64,000 nucleotides of DNA from Trogon surrucura (lineage: Eukaryota; Chordata; Aves; Trogoniformes; Trogonidae). The notes beneath the pieces are model-generated. The model had not been told where the DNA came from. It searched no databases and saw only the letters and a list, made by a program, of their open reading frames with translations. Position 1 is the stretch's first letter. Every line of letters starts with the position of its first letter. Positions 10,920 through 24,468 of the stretch are shown piece by piece. The DNA lies in the NCBI GenBank assembly GCA_020746105.1, contig CM036658.1, positions 31,149,099 to 31,213,098 of the forward strand. Direction: 5' to 3'. The position numbers and the translations under genes are program-made.

Positions 10920-12933
10920 AGTTGTAGTGATTTGACATTGGCTAGCATCCAGGTACCCAACACAAATGCTTTATTACTCCCCCTTCTCAGTTAGACAGTG
11001 GGAAGAAAATATAACAAAGAGCTCATGTGTCAAGATAAGGACAGGGAGATCACTCAGCAATTACAGTCATGGGCAAAAGAGATTTGACTTGGGAAAATTA
11101 ATAAAATTTATTAACAAAAAAATTAGAAAAAATCCATGAGAAATAAAAATCAAATCTTAAAAATACCACCTTTCCCCCACCCCCCTACTTCCTCAGATTA
11201 ACTTCATTTCCAATTTCTCCAGCTCCTCCCTCCAAGTGGCATCGGGGGATGGGGGTTGCAGTCAGTTCATTAGATATTGTCTCTACCACTCCTTCTTCCT
11301 CAAGGAACGGACTCTTCACTGCTTCCCTGCTCCATTGTGGGGTCCCTCTCACACGAGACTGTTCTTCACAGAATCACACAAAATAAGAGAATAGCAAGGG
11401 TTGGAAGGGACCTCTGAAGATCTAGTCCAAGCCCCCTGCCAGAGCAGGATCACCTACAGTAGAGCGCACAGGAACACATCCAGGCAGGTTTTGAAAGTCT
11501 CCAAAGAAGGAGACTCCACAAACTCTCTGGGCAGCCTGTGCCAGTGCTCTGTCACCCTCACAGTGAAAAAAAATTTCCTAATGTTCTTGTGGAACATCTT
11601 ATGCTCCAGATTGCACCCATTGCCCCTTGTCCTGTCAATGGACATCACTGAGAAGAGCCTGGCTCCATCCTCCTGACACTCATCTTTTACATATTTATAA
11701 ACATGAATGAGGTCACCCCTCAGCCTCCTCTTCTCCAAGCTGAAGAGACCCAGCTCCTTCAGCCTTTCCTCATAAGGGAGATGCTCCACTCCCTTCATCA
11801 TCTTTGTGGCTCTGTGCTGGACTCTCTCAAGCAGTTCCCTGTCTCTGTTGAGCTGAGGGGCCCAGAACTGGACACAATATTCCAGACGCGCCCTCACCAG
11901 GGCAGAGTAGAGGAGAAGGAGAACGTCTCTCGACCTACTTGCTACTCCCCTTCTAATACACCCCAGGATGCCATTGACCTTCTTGGCCACGAGGGCACAT
12001 TGCTGGCTCATGGTCATCCTGCTGTCCACCAGAACCCCAGGTCCCTTTCTGCTACGCTGCTCTCCAACAGGTTAGCCCCCAACCTATACTGGTACTTGGG
12101 GTTGTTCTTTCTCAGCTGCAAGACTCTACATGTGCCCTTGTTGAATTTCCTAAGATTTCTCCCTGCCCAGCTCTCCAGCCTGTCTCGGTCCCTCTGAATG
12201 GCAGCACAGCCTTCTGGTGTGTCAGCCACTCTTCATGAACTTTTCAGCCACACTTTGTGAACTTTCTCCACCATGTGTCCTTCTCATGAGAGACAGGTCT
12301 TGACAAACTGCCCCAACGTGAGTTCTTACCATGGGGTGCAGTCCTTCATGAGCAGATTGCCACAGCACAAGTCCCCTGCAGAGTAACAAGTCCTGCCAGC
12401 AAACCTTCGCTGCCGTGGGCTCTTCTCTTCACAGACTACAGATCCTGCCAGGAGCCTGCTCTAGTGTGAGCTTCCCAGAGGGTCACAGCCTCCTTCAGGC
12501 ATCCACCTGCTCCAGCATGTTGTCCTCCACAGGCCACAAGTGGACATTTACACTCCCGTCACCTTCATGGGCTGCAGGGGAACAGCATGCCTCATCATGG
12601 TCTTCATCACAACTTAGGGAAATCTGTGCTCCAGTGCCTGGAGCATGTCCTCCCCCTCTTCTTCACTGACCTGCTGCCTTCACATAGTCTCACTCTGCTC
12701 TCTCTCTGCAAGTTGCTGTGACACAGTAGGTTTTTCCCCGCTTCCTAAATATGTTATTACAGAAGTGTTACTACCATTCCTGATGGGCTCAGCATTGATC
12801 AGTGGAAGGTCTGTCTTTGGAGCTGGCTAGCACCGGCTTTATCGGACTGAAGGAAAGCTTCTAGCAGCTTCTTGCAGAAGGTGCTCCTACAGCCCCCCCA
12901 CTACTGAAACCTCGCCATGCAAACCAGATAACA
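10920..12933. mobile_element. Avian ERV-type LTR, copy B, split by a CR1
   Basis: Second copy of the same LTR family in the same orientation. It starts GTTGTAGTGATTTGAC and has the same AAGATAAGGACAGGGAGATC segment, the same GC-rich CTGCTCCAGCATG repeats (12420-12540) and the same ending block (CTTCTAGCAGCTTCTTGCAG and a C-run). It is more diverged and is interrupted at 11367-12226 by a minus-strand CR1. No clear target-site duplication was found at the outer ends. Without the CR1 it would be about 1.15 kb, the same length as copy A. Confidence 0.72.
11367..12226 (-). mobile_element. CR1 LINE nested in LTR copy B
   Basis: Minus-strand CR1 of about 860 bp, 5'-truncated at [18 protein letters not shown] (near 12226) and ending at the 3' tail GTGATTCTGTG (about 11367-11377). 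A 191-codon frame (11454-12029) covers the C-terminus; the segment before it (12014-12229) is in another frame, so one frameshift lies near 12020. The LTR motif CTTCA is present on both sides (near 11363 and 12231), consistent with a very short duplication of the target. Confidence 0.92.
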
Positions 12934-14177
12934 CTGTCATACGGGTAGTACCTCAGATTCACTTGCGTTAATGCTGAATGAATGAAACTGCATTTTCCAT
13001 AGTCAAGCAAAAGAGCAGAGCCAAGGCACACAGCTAATGCATGGAAATATCATCTCCACACAAGGCTTCATCATGTTTCTAGAACAAACAAGCTGGTGTA
13101 GTGAGTGCAGTTAGGCAAAAAGACACCAGGTCGGCTTTAACTGAGCTGTTGCAGGTGACAACAGAAGTACAGAGGTCAGCATTAACTGCATGGTCTGCTC
13201 TGAGCTCTGCTTCCCACAAGACACTGACCACTGCGCGGAAGCCTCTGAAGTCCCTCTGCCAGGCGGCTCTGCAGCTATGGGAACACTAGCACAACTTCAC
13301 TCACTGAATCGGATTCTGGTCTTCCCACAAGCCTAGTAGGTCAAACAGAAAATGCAGAATAAAAGGTTGCCGTGAATGGAAGACAGTGAAAGACATCAGG
13401 AGGCAGCCAACACAAATTTAACTAAGGCTCCTTCTCAGTATCAAGTAGCATGAAAATTTTAAAGAGGTTTTCTACAAATTCCTTAACTCAAATTCCACAA
13501 TTTCCTCCTATCTAGCGAACTAAGGAAGCCTGAAATAATTCATCTTTGTCATCTGAGTCCCCTTTGAAGTGAATATGAGCTACTAAACTCTCTGGCAGTA
13601 CGGTGTGACTGCAGAAATCAGCAGCATGAGAGAGGAATGCATTTTACATGCAGAGGAGATACATCTTCAGTTTTAGACTAAAGAACCAGAGTAATAGACA
13701 CATGAAAGCTAAAAAAACAACACTTGTACAAACTCATACTACCATGTTGAGATTTGCAGAAAAGTCAGATGAGGAGGACAGTGTCAGGTATGAAAAGAGG
13801 GTAGGCACAAATAAATTCCGCATATACAGAGCCAAGTTGCACAAGATTCTTGAAACTCAAAAGGTTTTAGTCAGATTCTGAAACGAGTGCCTTGAAAAGA
13901 AAGACCTGCATGCATTTCTAGCAATTACTATCGAATATCAGACTTCATTGCCATGCAGTAAGCTAGCACTGAGGGACTACTTTGCCTCTCAGTTAATTCA
14001 CAGAATTTCACTTCAATGTTGAGATCTATGGATGTGTGTAAGAAATAGTTTTAAAAATCAACTCTGAACAAATTTCAATTACACTTTTCCACAACCAGAA
14101 AATATAATAAGGAAGAAGGAAATGAAGGACTTATTTTTTTCTTTGTTGGCATACAAATTTGGTAACTTCCAGTTTCT
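12934..14177. other. Intergenic, nothing recognised
   Basis: No repeat family, RNA gene or convincing coding frame seen; open frames here are under 80 codons. Confidence 0.65.
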
Positions 14178-14992
14178 GGTATGCCGCGCAGATGGACCTT
14201 GATGAGCTTGAGAAATGGGCCCATGTGAACCTCATGAAGTTCAACAAGGCCAAGTGCAAGGTTCTGCACCTGGGTCAGAACAAATATAGGCTGGGTAACG
14301 AATATATTGCAAGCATCCCTGAAAAGAAGGACTTGAGGGTGTTGGCAGATGAAAACCTAAACATGAGCCAGCACTGTGTACTTGCAGCCCAGACAGCCAA
14401 CAGTATCCTGGGCTGCATCAAAAGAAGAGTGGCCAGCAGATCAAGGGAGGTGATTCTCCCCCTTTACTCTGCTCTCATGAGACCCCACCTGAAGTACTGT
14501 GTTCAGCTCTGGGGCCACCAACATAAAAAGGATAGGAACCTCTTGGAGCATGTCCAGACAAGGTCCACAAAGATGCTCAGGGTGTTGGAGAACCTCCCCT
14601 ATGAGGACAGGCTGAGAGAGTTGGGGTTGTTCATCCTGGAGAAGAGAAGGCTCTGGGGAGACTTTATAGCAGCCTTTCAGTACTTGAAGGGGGCCTACAG
14701 GAAAGAAGGGGAGGGCCTGTTTACCAGGGCATGTACTGATAGGACAAGGGATAACGGTTTCAAACAGAGAGGGCAGATTTAGATTAGACACTAGAATTGC
14801 AAGGATGGTGAGACACTGGAACAGGTTGCACAGAGTTGTATATGCCCCCTTCCAGGAAGTGTGCAAGGCCATGTTGGATGGGACTTCGAGAGAAATGTGA
14901 CTTCATGAAAGTCATCTTTTCCCACAGCAGGAGGGTTGAAACTATGTGAACTTTCAGGTCCCTTCCAACTCAAATCATTCTGTGGTTCTATG
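14178..14992 (+). mobile_element. CR1 LINE, 5'-truncated, with 200-codon frame
   Basis: Starts at [20 protein letters not shown] and continues in one open frame (to 14782) through [20 protein letters not shown] and [20 protein letters not shown]. The 3' part is frameshifted and ends with GGTCCCTTCCAACTCAAATC and ATTCTGTGGTTCTATG. The subfamily differs from the 37-41 kb copy. Confidence 0.92.
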
Positions 14993-15040
14993 TCTTGCAA
15001 TGGTCAGCAAGAAAATTAATACACCAATACATTTTTATCA

Positions 15041-16371
15041 GAAACAGTGTGGCCAGCAGGACTAAGGAAGTGATTGTCCTCCTGTACTCGGCATTGGTGA
15101 GGCTGAACCTCGAATCCTGTGTTCAGTTTTCATCCCTTCACTACAAGACAGACACTGAGTTTCTGGCGCATGTCCAGAGAAGAGCACTGAAGATGGTGAA
15201 AGGGCTAGAGCTCTTTAATGAGTCTTATGAGGGTTGGCTGAGGGAAGTGGGGTTGTTTGTTCTGAAGAAAAGTAAGCTTAGGGGAGACCTTATGGCTCTC
15301 TACAACTACCCGAAAGAAGGTTGTAGCAATCATAGAATCAAAGAATGGCCTAGGTTGGAGGGGACCTTAGAGATCATCTAATCCAACCTCTCTGCCACGG
15401 GTAGGGATGCCCTCTTCTAGACCAGATTGCTCAAGGCATCATCTAACCTGGCCTTTAATATCTCCAGGCAGGGGGTATCCACAGCCTCACTGGGCAATCT
15501 GTTCTAGAGTCTTGCCACCCTCGTACTGAAGAATTTCTTCCTAAAATCCAATCTAAACCTATTCTCTTTCAAATTTAAATCCATTTCCCCTTGTCCTATC
15601 ACTAGGCACTCCTGTAAAAAGTCCCTTCCCAGCCTTCCCGTGGGTTCCCTTCAGGTATTGGAAGGCAGTTATCAGGTCCCCCCGAAGTCTTCTCTTTTCA
15701 AGGCTGAACAATCCCAGCTCCCGCAGCCTATCCTCGCAGCAAAGGTGCTCCAGCCCCTGGATTATCTTTGTGGCCCTCCTCTGAACTTGTCCCAACAGAT
15801 CTATGTCCCTCTTATGGTGGGGACACCAGAACTGGACGCAGGCAGAGAATCACCTCTCTCAACCTGCTGGCCACCACACTCCTCCTGATACATCCCAGGA
15901 TGCACTTGGTCTTCTGGGCTGCATGAGTGCACTGCCGGCTCATGTTGAGCTTCTCGTCTATCAACACCCCCACGTCCTTCTCTTCAGGGCTACTCTCAAC
16001 CCACTTTGTGCCCAGTTTGTATCTGAGTTTGGGATTGGCCCAATCCAGGTGCAGGACCTTGCACTTTGGCTTGTTCAGAGTGGTCTCTTCTCCTGAGTAA
16101 CAAGTGACGGGACAAGAGGCAACAGCCTCAAGGTGCACAAGGCGAGGTTTAAATTGGACATTAAGTAAAAAATTTTCACCAAAAATGTTGTTAAGCACTG
16201 GAACAAGCTTCCCAGGGAAGTGGTTGAGTCACGATCCCTGGAGGTACTTAAAAGACATGTAGATGTTGTGCTTAGGGACATGGTTTAGTGGTGGGCCTGG
16301 CATTGTTAGATTAATGGTTGGACTCAATGGTCTTAAATGTTTTTTCCAACCTTAATGATTCTATGATTTTA
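15041..16371 (+). mobile_element. CR1 LINE (plus) interrupted by another CR1
   Basis: Two plus-strand halves of one old CR1. The left half (15041-15327) encodes [20 protein letters not shown] and reaches YNYPKEGCS. The right half (16077-16371) resumes at TGGTCTCTTCTCCTGAGTAA and carries GGAACAAGCTTCCCAGGGAA, AAAAGACATGTAGATG and the tail GATTCTATG. Together they restore continuous CR1 order with a 750-bp minus-strand CR1 inserted between them. Confidence 0.9.
15328..16076 (-). mobile_element. CR1 LINE nested in reverse inside an older CR1
   Basis: Minus-strand CR1, 5'-truncated at the NKPKCKVLHLDWANPKLRYK region near 16070, with the 3' end at about 15330 (AATCATAGAATCAAAGAATG on the plus strand). 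ORF2 remnants occupy two frames (15812-16080 and 15559-15795), so at least one frameshift separates them. Recognisable text includes [20 protein letters not shown] and [19 protein letters not shown]. Confidence 0.92.
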
Positions 16372-17536
16372 TTAATATAAAAAATGCAAACAAATTAGTC
16401 AACTGCTGGAAAAGAGTCAATAAAAATTGATTCATAATCCAGAACAATATGTCAAAAACAATCTCTAACGACTTTCAAATTTTCACCGGATTAGTACAGA
16501 GGCACTGGAAGTATCTCTCTGCATTTGAAATGGTTCATTCATAAAGACCGTAATTGTATATGACCTGATCTTTTTAAAAAATCCTGAACTTGATGTGTAA
16601 GATCTATCACACAAAAGTTTTGGAATGACCAAGCAGAAAAGCACACATACTACTGAAATAAAAATATGCTTAACACCTAAAGACTTTGAGATCTTCTTTA
16701 CGGCTGCTTGGATTTTCACAGCATTGATGAGTCATACATCTTCTCTAAAACCAAAAGCAGATTTTCCCCTAGTTGTTAGGAGCTTGGACAGATATATTTT
16801 AATCATAACACCCAGTTCACAGTAGAACAAATCTGACCCTTGATCAGTAGAGAAATGTTCATCATGACCAGCCAGGCTGCAGGTTCAGTAACACTTCAGA
16901 TGAAAAATACAATTCTCTAATAGAATCATTTAAAAAAAAAGAAGGGGAAAGGCATTAAAACAGAGCATATAATTTCCATGGTTTCTTACTCCTTCAGATA
17001 AGCACCTTTCCTTTCAAGCAATGATGACTCAAGTAATTTAACAGTTAACATAAAAGTAATGTTCTATACATCACTTTGAATCAAAGATAGGAAAATAAAA
17101 CTGCTTCTCTAGCCTCTGATATGGTTAGCTATGGGAACTGTAGTGTCTTTAGTAAATGTGATTATAGCAAAACAGAGGATGATAATAGCACAGATGTTAC
17201 CGCAAAGCCCCACAACAGTTTTAACTTGATTGTTTCCATTTGCTCAATACATAAGTCAATTAAATGGATGTTACTGGAGTCAAGGAATATTAATACTTAT
17301 CATGTTAGAAGAACAGCACTGTACAGACAGAACGAATATGACGTAGCTGCACCTGGCAATTAAACTCATGACAGCTCACGTTGTTATACCCTCACCTAGA
17401 TTTTTTGGGGAGTTTCCTAATTTGATGCAAATTTGGATTTCTCTCTCCCTCTTAATTTAAATTGCTGGGTCACTACAGACCTTCGGAAGCCTTGAACTTT
17501 CAAAGACTTTGAAGTCATCAACATATTTCTTAGTCC

Positions 17537-17554
17537 TTTTTTTTTTTTTTTTTT
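17537..17554. repeat. Poly-T tract
   Basis: Eighteen consecutive T residues, without a recognisable retrocopy next to it. Confidence 0.9.
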
Positions 17555-20500
17555 GTCTGATGAGAAAGGTCTTCTATCAAGACATGCCAGTAAGAAAAGT
17601 AATTATTCAAAGGGTTACTTGCATTTTCATAAGTCAGAATTACCAACTTAAATTTTGCTCTGGAAAGACCTCAGCACATCAAAAAGTGCATCATTATCTC
17701 TCTTATCAGAAAGAATAAATACAATTCCAAAAGAGCAGTGTTAAACTTTGGTAAGATACCTTCAGAGCTTACTGGGATAGCTTCCTCAGGACAGGCAAAG
17801 CATCAAATCACATCACTTGCAGTGTTCTATAGGAATAAAAGGGGCATATCACAAGTTCTCCCTCCTAGGAGACAAAAGGGAAGAGAAAACCTAGCCATAC
17901 CCTGGAGCTTAAGATGCCGTGGGATTTGATACCGTATGTCTTTAGTAAGACATTCACAGTTCTGCAACAGGAAGGAATGTTGTTATTAACAGAGGATATT
18001 TGGAAAAGCAGAAAGTTGCACGCTTCTTTGTTTTCAGGGCAAGGTTACTCATTCAGCAGTGCAGGTTTTACCTCGCTCAGTTTAGTGCAATAAAATTATA
18101 GACCTATTATCAGCAGACTTCTTTCATACAGGCACTGAATCTTAAAAAACCCCACATACTTAAGAAGAAAAACGTCACTGACTTTATGAAATATCCTATA
18201 AAAGTGAAAATCTTCCTTCTAACTCAAAAAGCATGTAAGCTGGGACTACTCCAATTTTACTGAGATCTAACAGGGTATTTTTCTGAGCTCAGCAAAGTGC
18301 CATCTACAGTTTGATCAGATTATCAAGATTTTATTTGCCTTGCGTGCATGCAGATGGTGGCAGTACAATACGGCTCTTCATTAAATTCTGAGGAACAGTG
18401 AGAAATGTTGAATTTCCTTCTGATATGCAGAGGACTTGACAATATCCACGTAAAATATAAATAATATGCACAACTCAGTGCACTATTTTTACATTCTGGG
18501 TTCAGCTGTAACATGGAAGCAGAAAATAATAATCAATGGCTGCTTCGAGTGAGAAACTGGCAAAAAGGACCAAGCTGTCATTATCGCCTGCACATGGCAC
18601 CAATGATACCACTTGAAAGAGGAAAATCCAACAAGTGCACGTGCAGCAGGAGGAAATCCTGGAGCACTTAAACACCAAGAGAAACCTGTCATCTTGACTA
18701 ATACATTTAGATTCTACAAGCTGATCCATCATTCAAATTACTAGAGAATTTTTAACAAATCAGTCTTCCCAACAATGTAGTTACCATCTTTGCCTTTGCT
18801 AAATAAACACTACATTCATGCCTAGCAAGGGAATTTCCGTTTTAGCTCTTAGAGGAGATTTAATGTATTCACGTTATTAATGATTTATAATACTTTCCCC
18901 CAGATTTCACTCATTCATTTTTAAATTAGTCCTTCTGTGACAGATGTCTATGCATGACTTTAAAGAGACATTCATGCAGGGGACTGTCATCAGCATATTG
19001 GGGAAATATTTTAAATATTTAAGAGAGTATTATTAATGCAACAAAGAAGATCAGAGTAACAAATGAAGAAACATAGCATTGGAACTAAAGTCTATTTTTT
19101 TCATTATTAGAAAGAAATTCCAGCCCAGTCATTCCTGATATTTTCAGATGCTCTAGATCCAGTTTTATAAAAGTTATTACATAGCTTCAGACTTACAAAA
19201 GACTGGAATTTTCACACAGTTCTGGTTTGAGTATCTTTACAGGTCTCCTTAGGAAATGGAAAGAGAAAACAAACTCCCAGTTGTTTGCATAGTACAGTAG
19301 GACTTCAGAAACTTAGTTTATGAACCCACTCTATCCATCTGTTAAGTAGCCAGGAGTAAGTCAGGTAGCTTTTGTGTCCCAAATGTGTCCATCGTTCTGG
19401 TGAGTTTTAAAGTTATGAAAATGGAGGCTATGTAAACAATACCAGCAGGAAGATAAGTACAGGACAAGAACTGTCCAAATAAGTTATCAGTATCAAATCA
19501 AAACCATAATCCCCTGCAAGAACTTTTTAAAAAAAAAATCCACCAAAAAAAACCCTAAACACCTCTCCATTTTAACATTTTCCGGAAAAAAAATCTGTAG
19601 AAAATTTACAATGCAAAATAATTGATTTAACCAGTAGTAACTTCAGCATAGAAAAATAACTATTGTGGGTTTAATTACTTCACATTAAGAGGTATATATC
19701 TGCATCCTGGTTCGTTTGGATTTTTTTTCTTGAACTTCTGTCTTGATGTGTTTGAATGAAAATAAAATATAACATAATCACTTATGGAAGTACTGGAGAA
19801 AGATACTGATGTGAGCCTCCAAAGAAAAACATTCCATCTGACTATTGCTAGAATGGATTTAATATTCACTTACAAATCTGCAAGAAGCACTCCACAGCTC
19901 TGCTGCTGATTTCGTTCTCCTTCCTGTCTGGCTGGATTTTTAATTAAATGAAAACTTTCAAGGAATTTATTATCAGAGGTTATTCTTCTGGTTATCTGAA
20001 ATGACTGACTAGCATCACTCCACTTATTTTGTAACAGTACTAACAATCAATGAAAGCAATTATAATCTTGATAGACTACACAGAAAACCACAAGATTTGA
20101 TGACAACCCTTTAAAACTTCAATTATTCTTGTAGCAAAATAGTGTTGCTAAAACACTCCATCTATATTAATGATTTATACTGCTGACCAGTCCTACTGTG
20201 TTTAACCACTTGCTGCGCCTAATTAGGCAGGCTGCCATGAGATTCTGGCTTTTCCCTCAGTTTGGATTACAGAACACTGCCTTCACATAACATGTTTTTT
20301 TGGTGGGTAATGACAGGTAGCAATGTGCCTTTGTGAATACCTTTGTGGCAGCTTTTGCCACAAGGATCTCCGAAATTTAAGTACTGTATCTGTTGCTTTG
20401 CACACATCATCAACCTGTGACAGGACCATAGCAGAGGCACTTGGTTTCCCACAGGCAACAGATGCATCTCTGAAAGAACTAAGCCCCCAGGTTCATTTGT

Positions 20501-23500
20501 TGGAAGAGAACACTCTTCTTCTCACCAGCTCCTTCCCTTTGCCAAACATACCCATAGGAGATCCCAGATCACCCAACGGGTGAACCAGAATTGGTTTTAA
20601 CTGACAGCCTAAAGTGGAGACAGCCATCCGAGATTATCAGGACTCTATATCTGTATTTGAATGCCACTTTTTCCTGTTTTAAGAGTCAAAGGAGAAGTTG
20701 TCAGTTTCAAGATACAGGATGTGCACAAAGTTAATGTACTGTCTAATTAATTCTAGTCTACATAACAATGCTTGCTAATCAAATCAGAATTTCAAATTGT
20801 GTATACATTTGCATATTCCTTCATGAGCACAAAACTCCAAAATAATAGATTGTTTAAAGGAGTGCTGTTGCTTGGGGTCATGGGACAGTGTTTGTGATGA
20901 GCAAACTGAGCATTATTTATAGCACTGAATTTATTAATTACGGATAACATCCATGCTCATTTTTGTATCACCAGAATTTTACAAAATACTAATTACGTTC
21001 CATAAAAACTTGTCACCTGAAAAGATCTAAATCAGTGTTTCTCAAAGTCCAGTTTGTACTGCTGTGGTGACATCAGCTACTTGATGCAATGTTTGCCACA
21101 CACCAAAATCACCTTAAAAAACACACAAACGCTAAAAATCCAAGCAAGGAGCACTAGAAGTTTCAGACTACCATTATGAAGAAGGCAATGAACAAAACAA
21201 CTTCTACATCTGCTAAAATCACTGATTACAGCCAGGTAACAGTGGCATAGCATAGCTGCTGTACCGCAAAGCACAACACAGACACTGATAGTAAAACCAG
21301 GGAGGCTGGAATGCATGCCCAGAAAGCCTGAAAACACAGCTTGGGCTCCAAATATTAATTCACAGCCAAGAACAGAAGGAACTAGTAAAACAACTACATT
21401 GACAGTGTATGGGTAGCATCTATTTTTTTTCCCCCCATGAGAGCTTTAAACTTTTATAAAAGACATATGCTAAGGTCTGTTGCAACTTGTAGTAAGAACT
21501 ACTAAAATTCATTTCTCTAACAATAGGATATTTGATGCATGTAACATAGGACAGCTACTCCTTGTGGGAAAGGACACCAATGAGCAAAATAGTGCAGTAA
21601 TTCCACAAGTCCATCTATGTTGAAACAAATAAAGAGATCAAAATAGGAAATTAACTAGCATTCAACTTCTAAGGTTACTAGGAATGTTGAATTAGCCAAT
21701 CAATATCTCTGATAAAAGCCACAAATACATCCAAGCACTATTTGCTACTTCACGTAGAAACCAGCAGTAATTTTGAGCTAAATGCAGAACATGAATAATT
21801 ATCCTCAGTTAATGCAACCATGATAATTAGAGCACTTGAAACAGAATGGCGATTGGCACTACCAGAGCATGAAGGGGTGCTAGTAACAAACATGGTAAGT
21901 CATTATCTCTCGTGGGAGGGAGAGACACAAATAATTACTACCTGCAGCTCACTGAGGAGTTGGTTGAAATATATTGTGAGGAAAATGACAATGTATTACA
22001 AAACCACTGTCTTCATTAAATCTATAATTTCAGTATCCAGGATACTCCAGTCTGTCTGGAGGCAGGGTCTCTGCTCCCAAACATGCCTGCAGAAAGTACT
22101 GCCTACAGAAGGTCTTCTTGGGGAGTAGGACCAAAAGACCAGGTGCCACAGACCTAGTTTTAGGAGAAAAGTTTAAGTCCCTTATCAGTTGTGTGCAAAT
22201 TCATTACAGTAATCATGAACTTCTGTGGTCTGCTTTTATTTGTACTTCATAAAACAACTCTAACATAATCAAACCAGTGACTACACCGCTAAAGTACAGC
22301 CTGGTTCTTTCAGGAAGTATTTAAAAATAAGTGAAAAAGCCACAACATTGCATATTTTTGGTTGTTGTCGCCTGTCGGTCACCTAGCAACAGAGTAACAG
22401 AGTGCTCCATTAAATATACATGTTAAAACTCTTGGAGTGCAGAGAATAGCAAAGATGTTTACAGCCAGACTCTGTTTTCATGATGCTTAAATTTATAAGT
22501 AAGGAACAGACTCTGCACCTACCACCCAGCAGTGTTTCAAAAGCCAGAACCTCACTGCCACTTTCATTTTTGGAGAATGATTTGATGGTAAAAGCAAACT
22601 GTGTGCGAGTACTGCTCTCCTTAGCTCAGTATGGGTTAATATCTCTATTTTGGTCTACTTGCAAATAGTATTTTATCAGCCCAAGAAAATGTTTTATGCA
22701 ATTTTTCCCCTAGCTACAAAATCTCAGTAACCACGAGAGCTCCTTAAAGACTTCTGGCATTGAGAAGACACTCTAAAAAGAAAGACTTCCTAACTTGCTG
22801 TAGCAACATGCTTACCGGCAGAGCTTTGCAAACAGCTCTAAAGAGCTGAAACACACTTATTTTCTTACAGTCCTTTGAGTCCAAAGCTACCTGATGGCTC
22901 TCGTTTATGAAAGCAATTAACTATCAGATACATTACAGCCTCCGGTATTTAAGCACTGGGAGAAAAAAAAATATTTTTTTTTCTTAGGTCTCTTTGACTT
23001 TCATTACAAAGTTTCCTCAAAGCTGTGTGCCGCAGACCCTCAAAGCCCAGCTTAGCAAGAGTGGCTGCTACGCCTACAGGAACTGCCATAAATAAGCACG
23101 AAAATTCCTTAACTAATTATGATCCTGCCAGGAAATAGCAAGAGGCTATCATATGATCTCATGCCATCAAACAGGCACTCTGTCCAACAGAGCACTCAAC
23201 CTCTGAGAAGTGTTCCACCAGTCTTTTTTTGGAATAGCGAAAAATTAAATAAAAGCATGCTATTATGGCTGTAAATTGGCATTTTGCTTCAAACTAAGGT
23301 ATTTTGATAACAAACAACATTGGCCTCAGATCTGAGGCTGACCATGAAAACTACGGAAATATTGCAGACTCATTAGGTGGCCTGGAATTAATCACCAAGC
23401 TTGAAGTTACAAAATGCATGCAGATAAACATCTCTTTTGAAAACAGAAAAAAAAACCCATAAAACCCCACACTGACTTTGAATGACCACAAGTGATCAGA

Positions 23501-24454
23501 TGTTTGATTTTACTTCAGATGTGAACAAGATCATCTATCAGAAGAATTTCCTAAAGCCAATCTGGAGCTTAGTCAGCGCTGGCCATTACCAGCCTCATAG
23601 ATAGATGACTTCCGGGCATTTGCTCCAACCAGCTGAATCGGTGATGCAAGTCACAGACCCCACAAGCATCCTATTCCCTCATTTAAAATTTTTCTTTTTC
23701 TACCTCAGAAAATGAAGAATAACAGACAGGTGGCTTGTGTGTTTTATTTTTTATTCTTATCTACATTTATTCTTACCTACATGGGCTTGGTCACACTTGG
23801 GAAAAACAGCACTGAAGAGCTAAATAATCAAAAATTCATTTAAAATATGTTTTGAGCTAGGAAGGTTATATTTTCCCCGACACTGTCCTCAGGTGGCCTC
23901 ATTTTATCTTTACAAAAAAAGGAAGAAACACCTAAAAACCTACATGTATTATATCCAGTCAGAAACTCTGCTACCTTTTATCCTCATTTTCTAACAGGAT
24001 TATGATGCTCTCAGCATCATGGCTATTATGGGCTCTGATAAGGTTACAGCAGCTATCCAGAATTGCATTGCCCATTGTTCATAAAAATCAAGCTGAGCTT
24101 CACACAGCAGAAGGCTGAACTGTGCAGAGCACAGACCAGTTTTGACCAGAAAAGAAATAGACAAGAGAGCAGAAAACAGGAGGGTCAGGTGGCTTCAAGA
24201 AAAGGTCAGGCAGCTTCATGAGTATTGTGTATTTTAGCTCAATGGAAAGACTAGTAGGAGTAAAGAACAGCACACACAAAAAAAAAGCAATATGAGAGAA
24301 AATACACGCATAGTCTTTTGATTTAACCTAGGCATGTTGCTTGATGCAAGCAGCAATTCAATTTCTATTTTCTATGGGAACCTGCTGTCCTAATAACATT
24401 GAAAACACTAACCAGATTGTAGACTCTTAGACTCTAGTATAAAATTACTGCTTT

Positions 24455-24468
24455 CCCCCCCCCCCCCC
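24455..24468. repeat. Poly-C tract
   Basis: Fourteen consecutive C residues in an AT-rich intergenic stretch. Confidence 0.95.
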
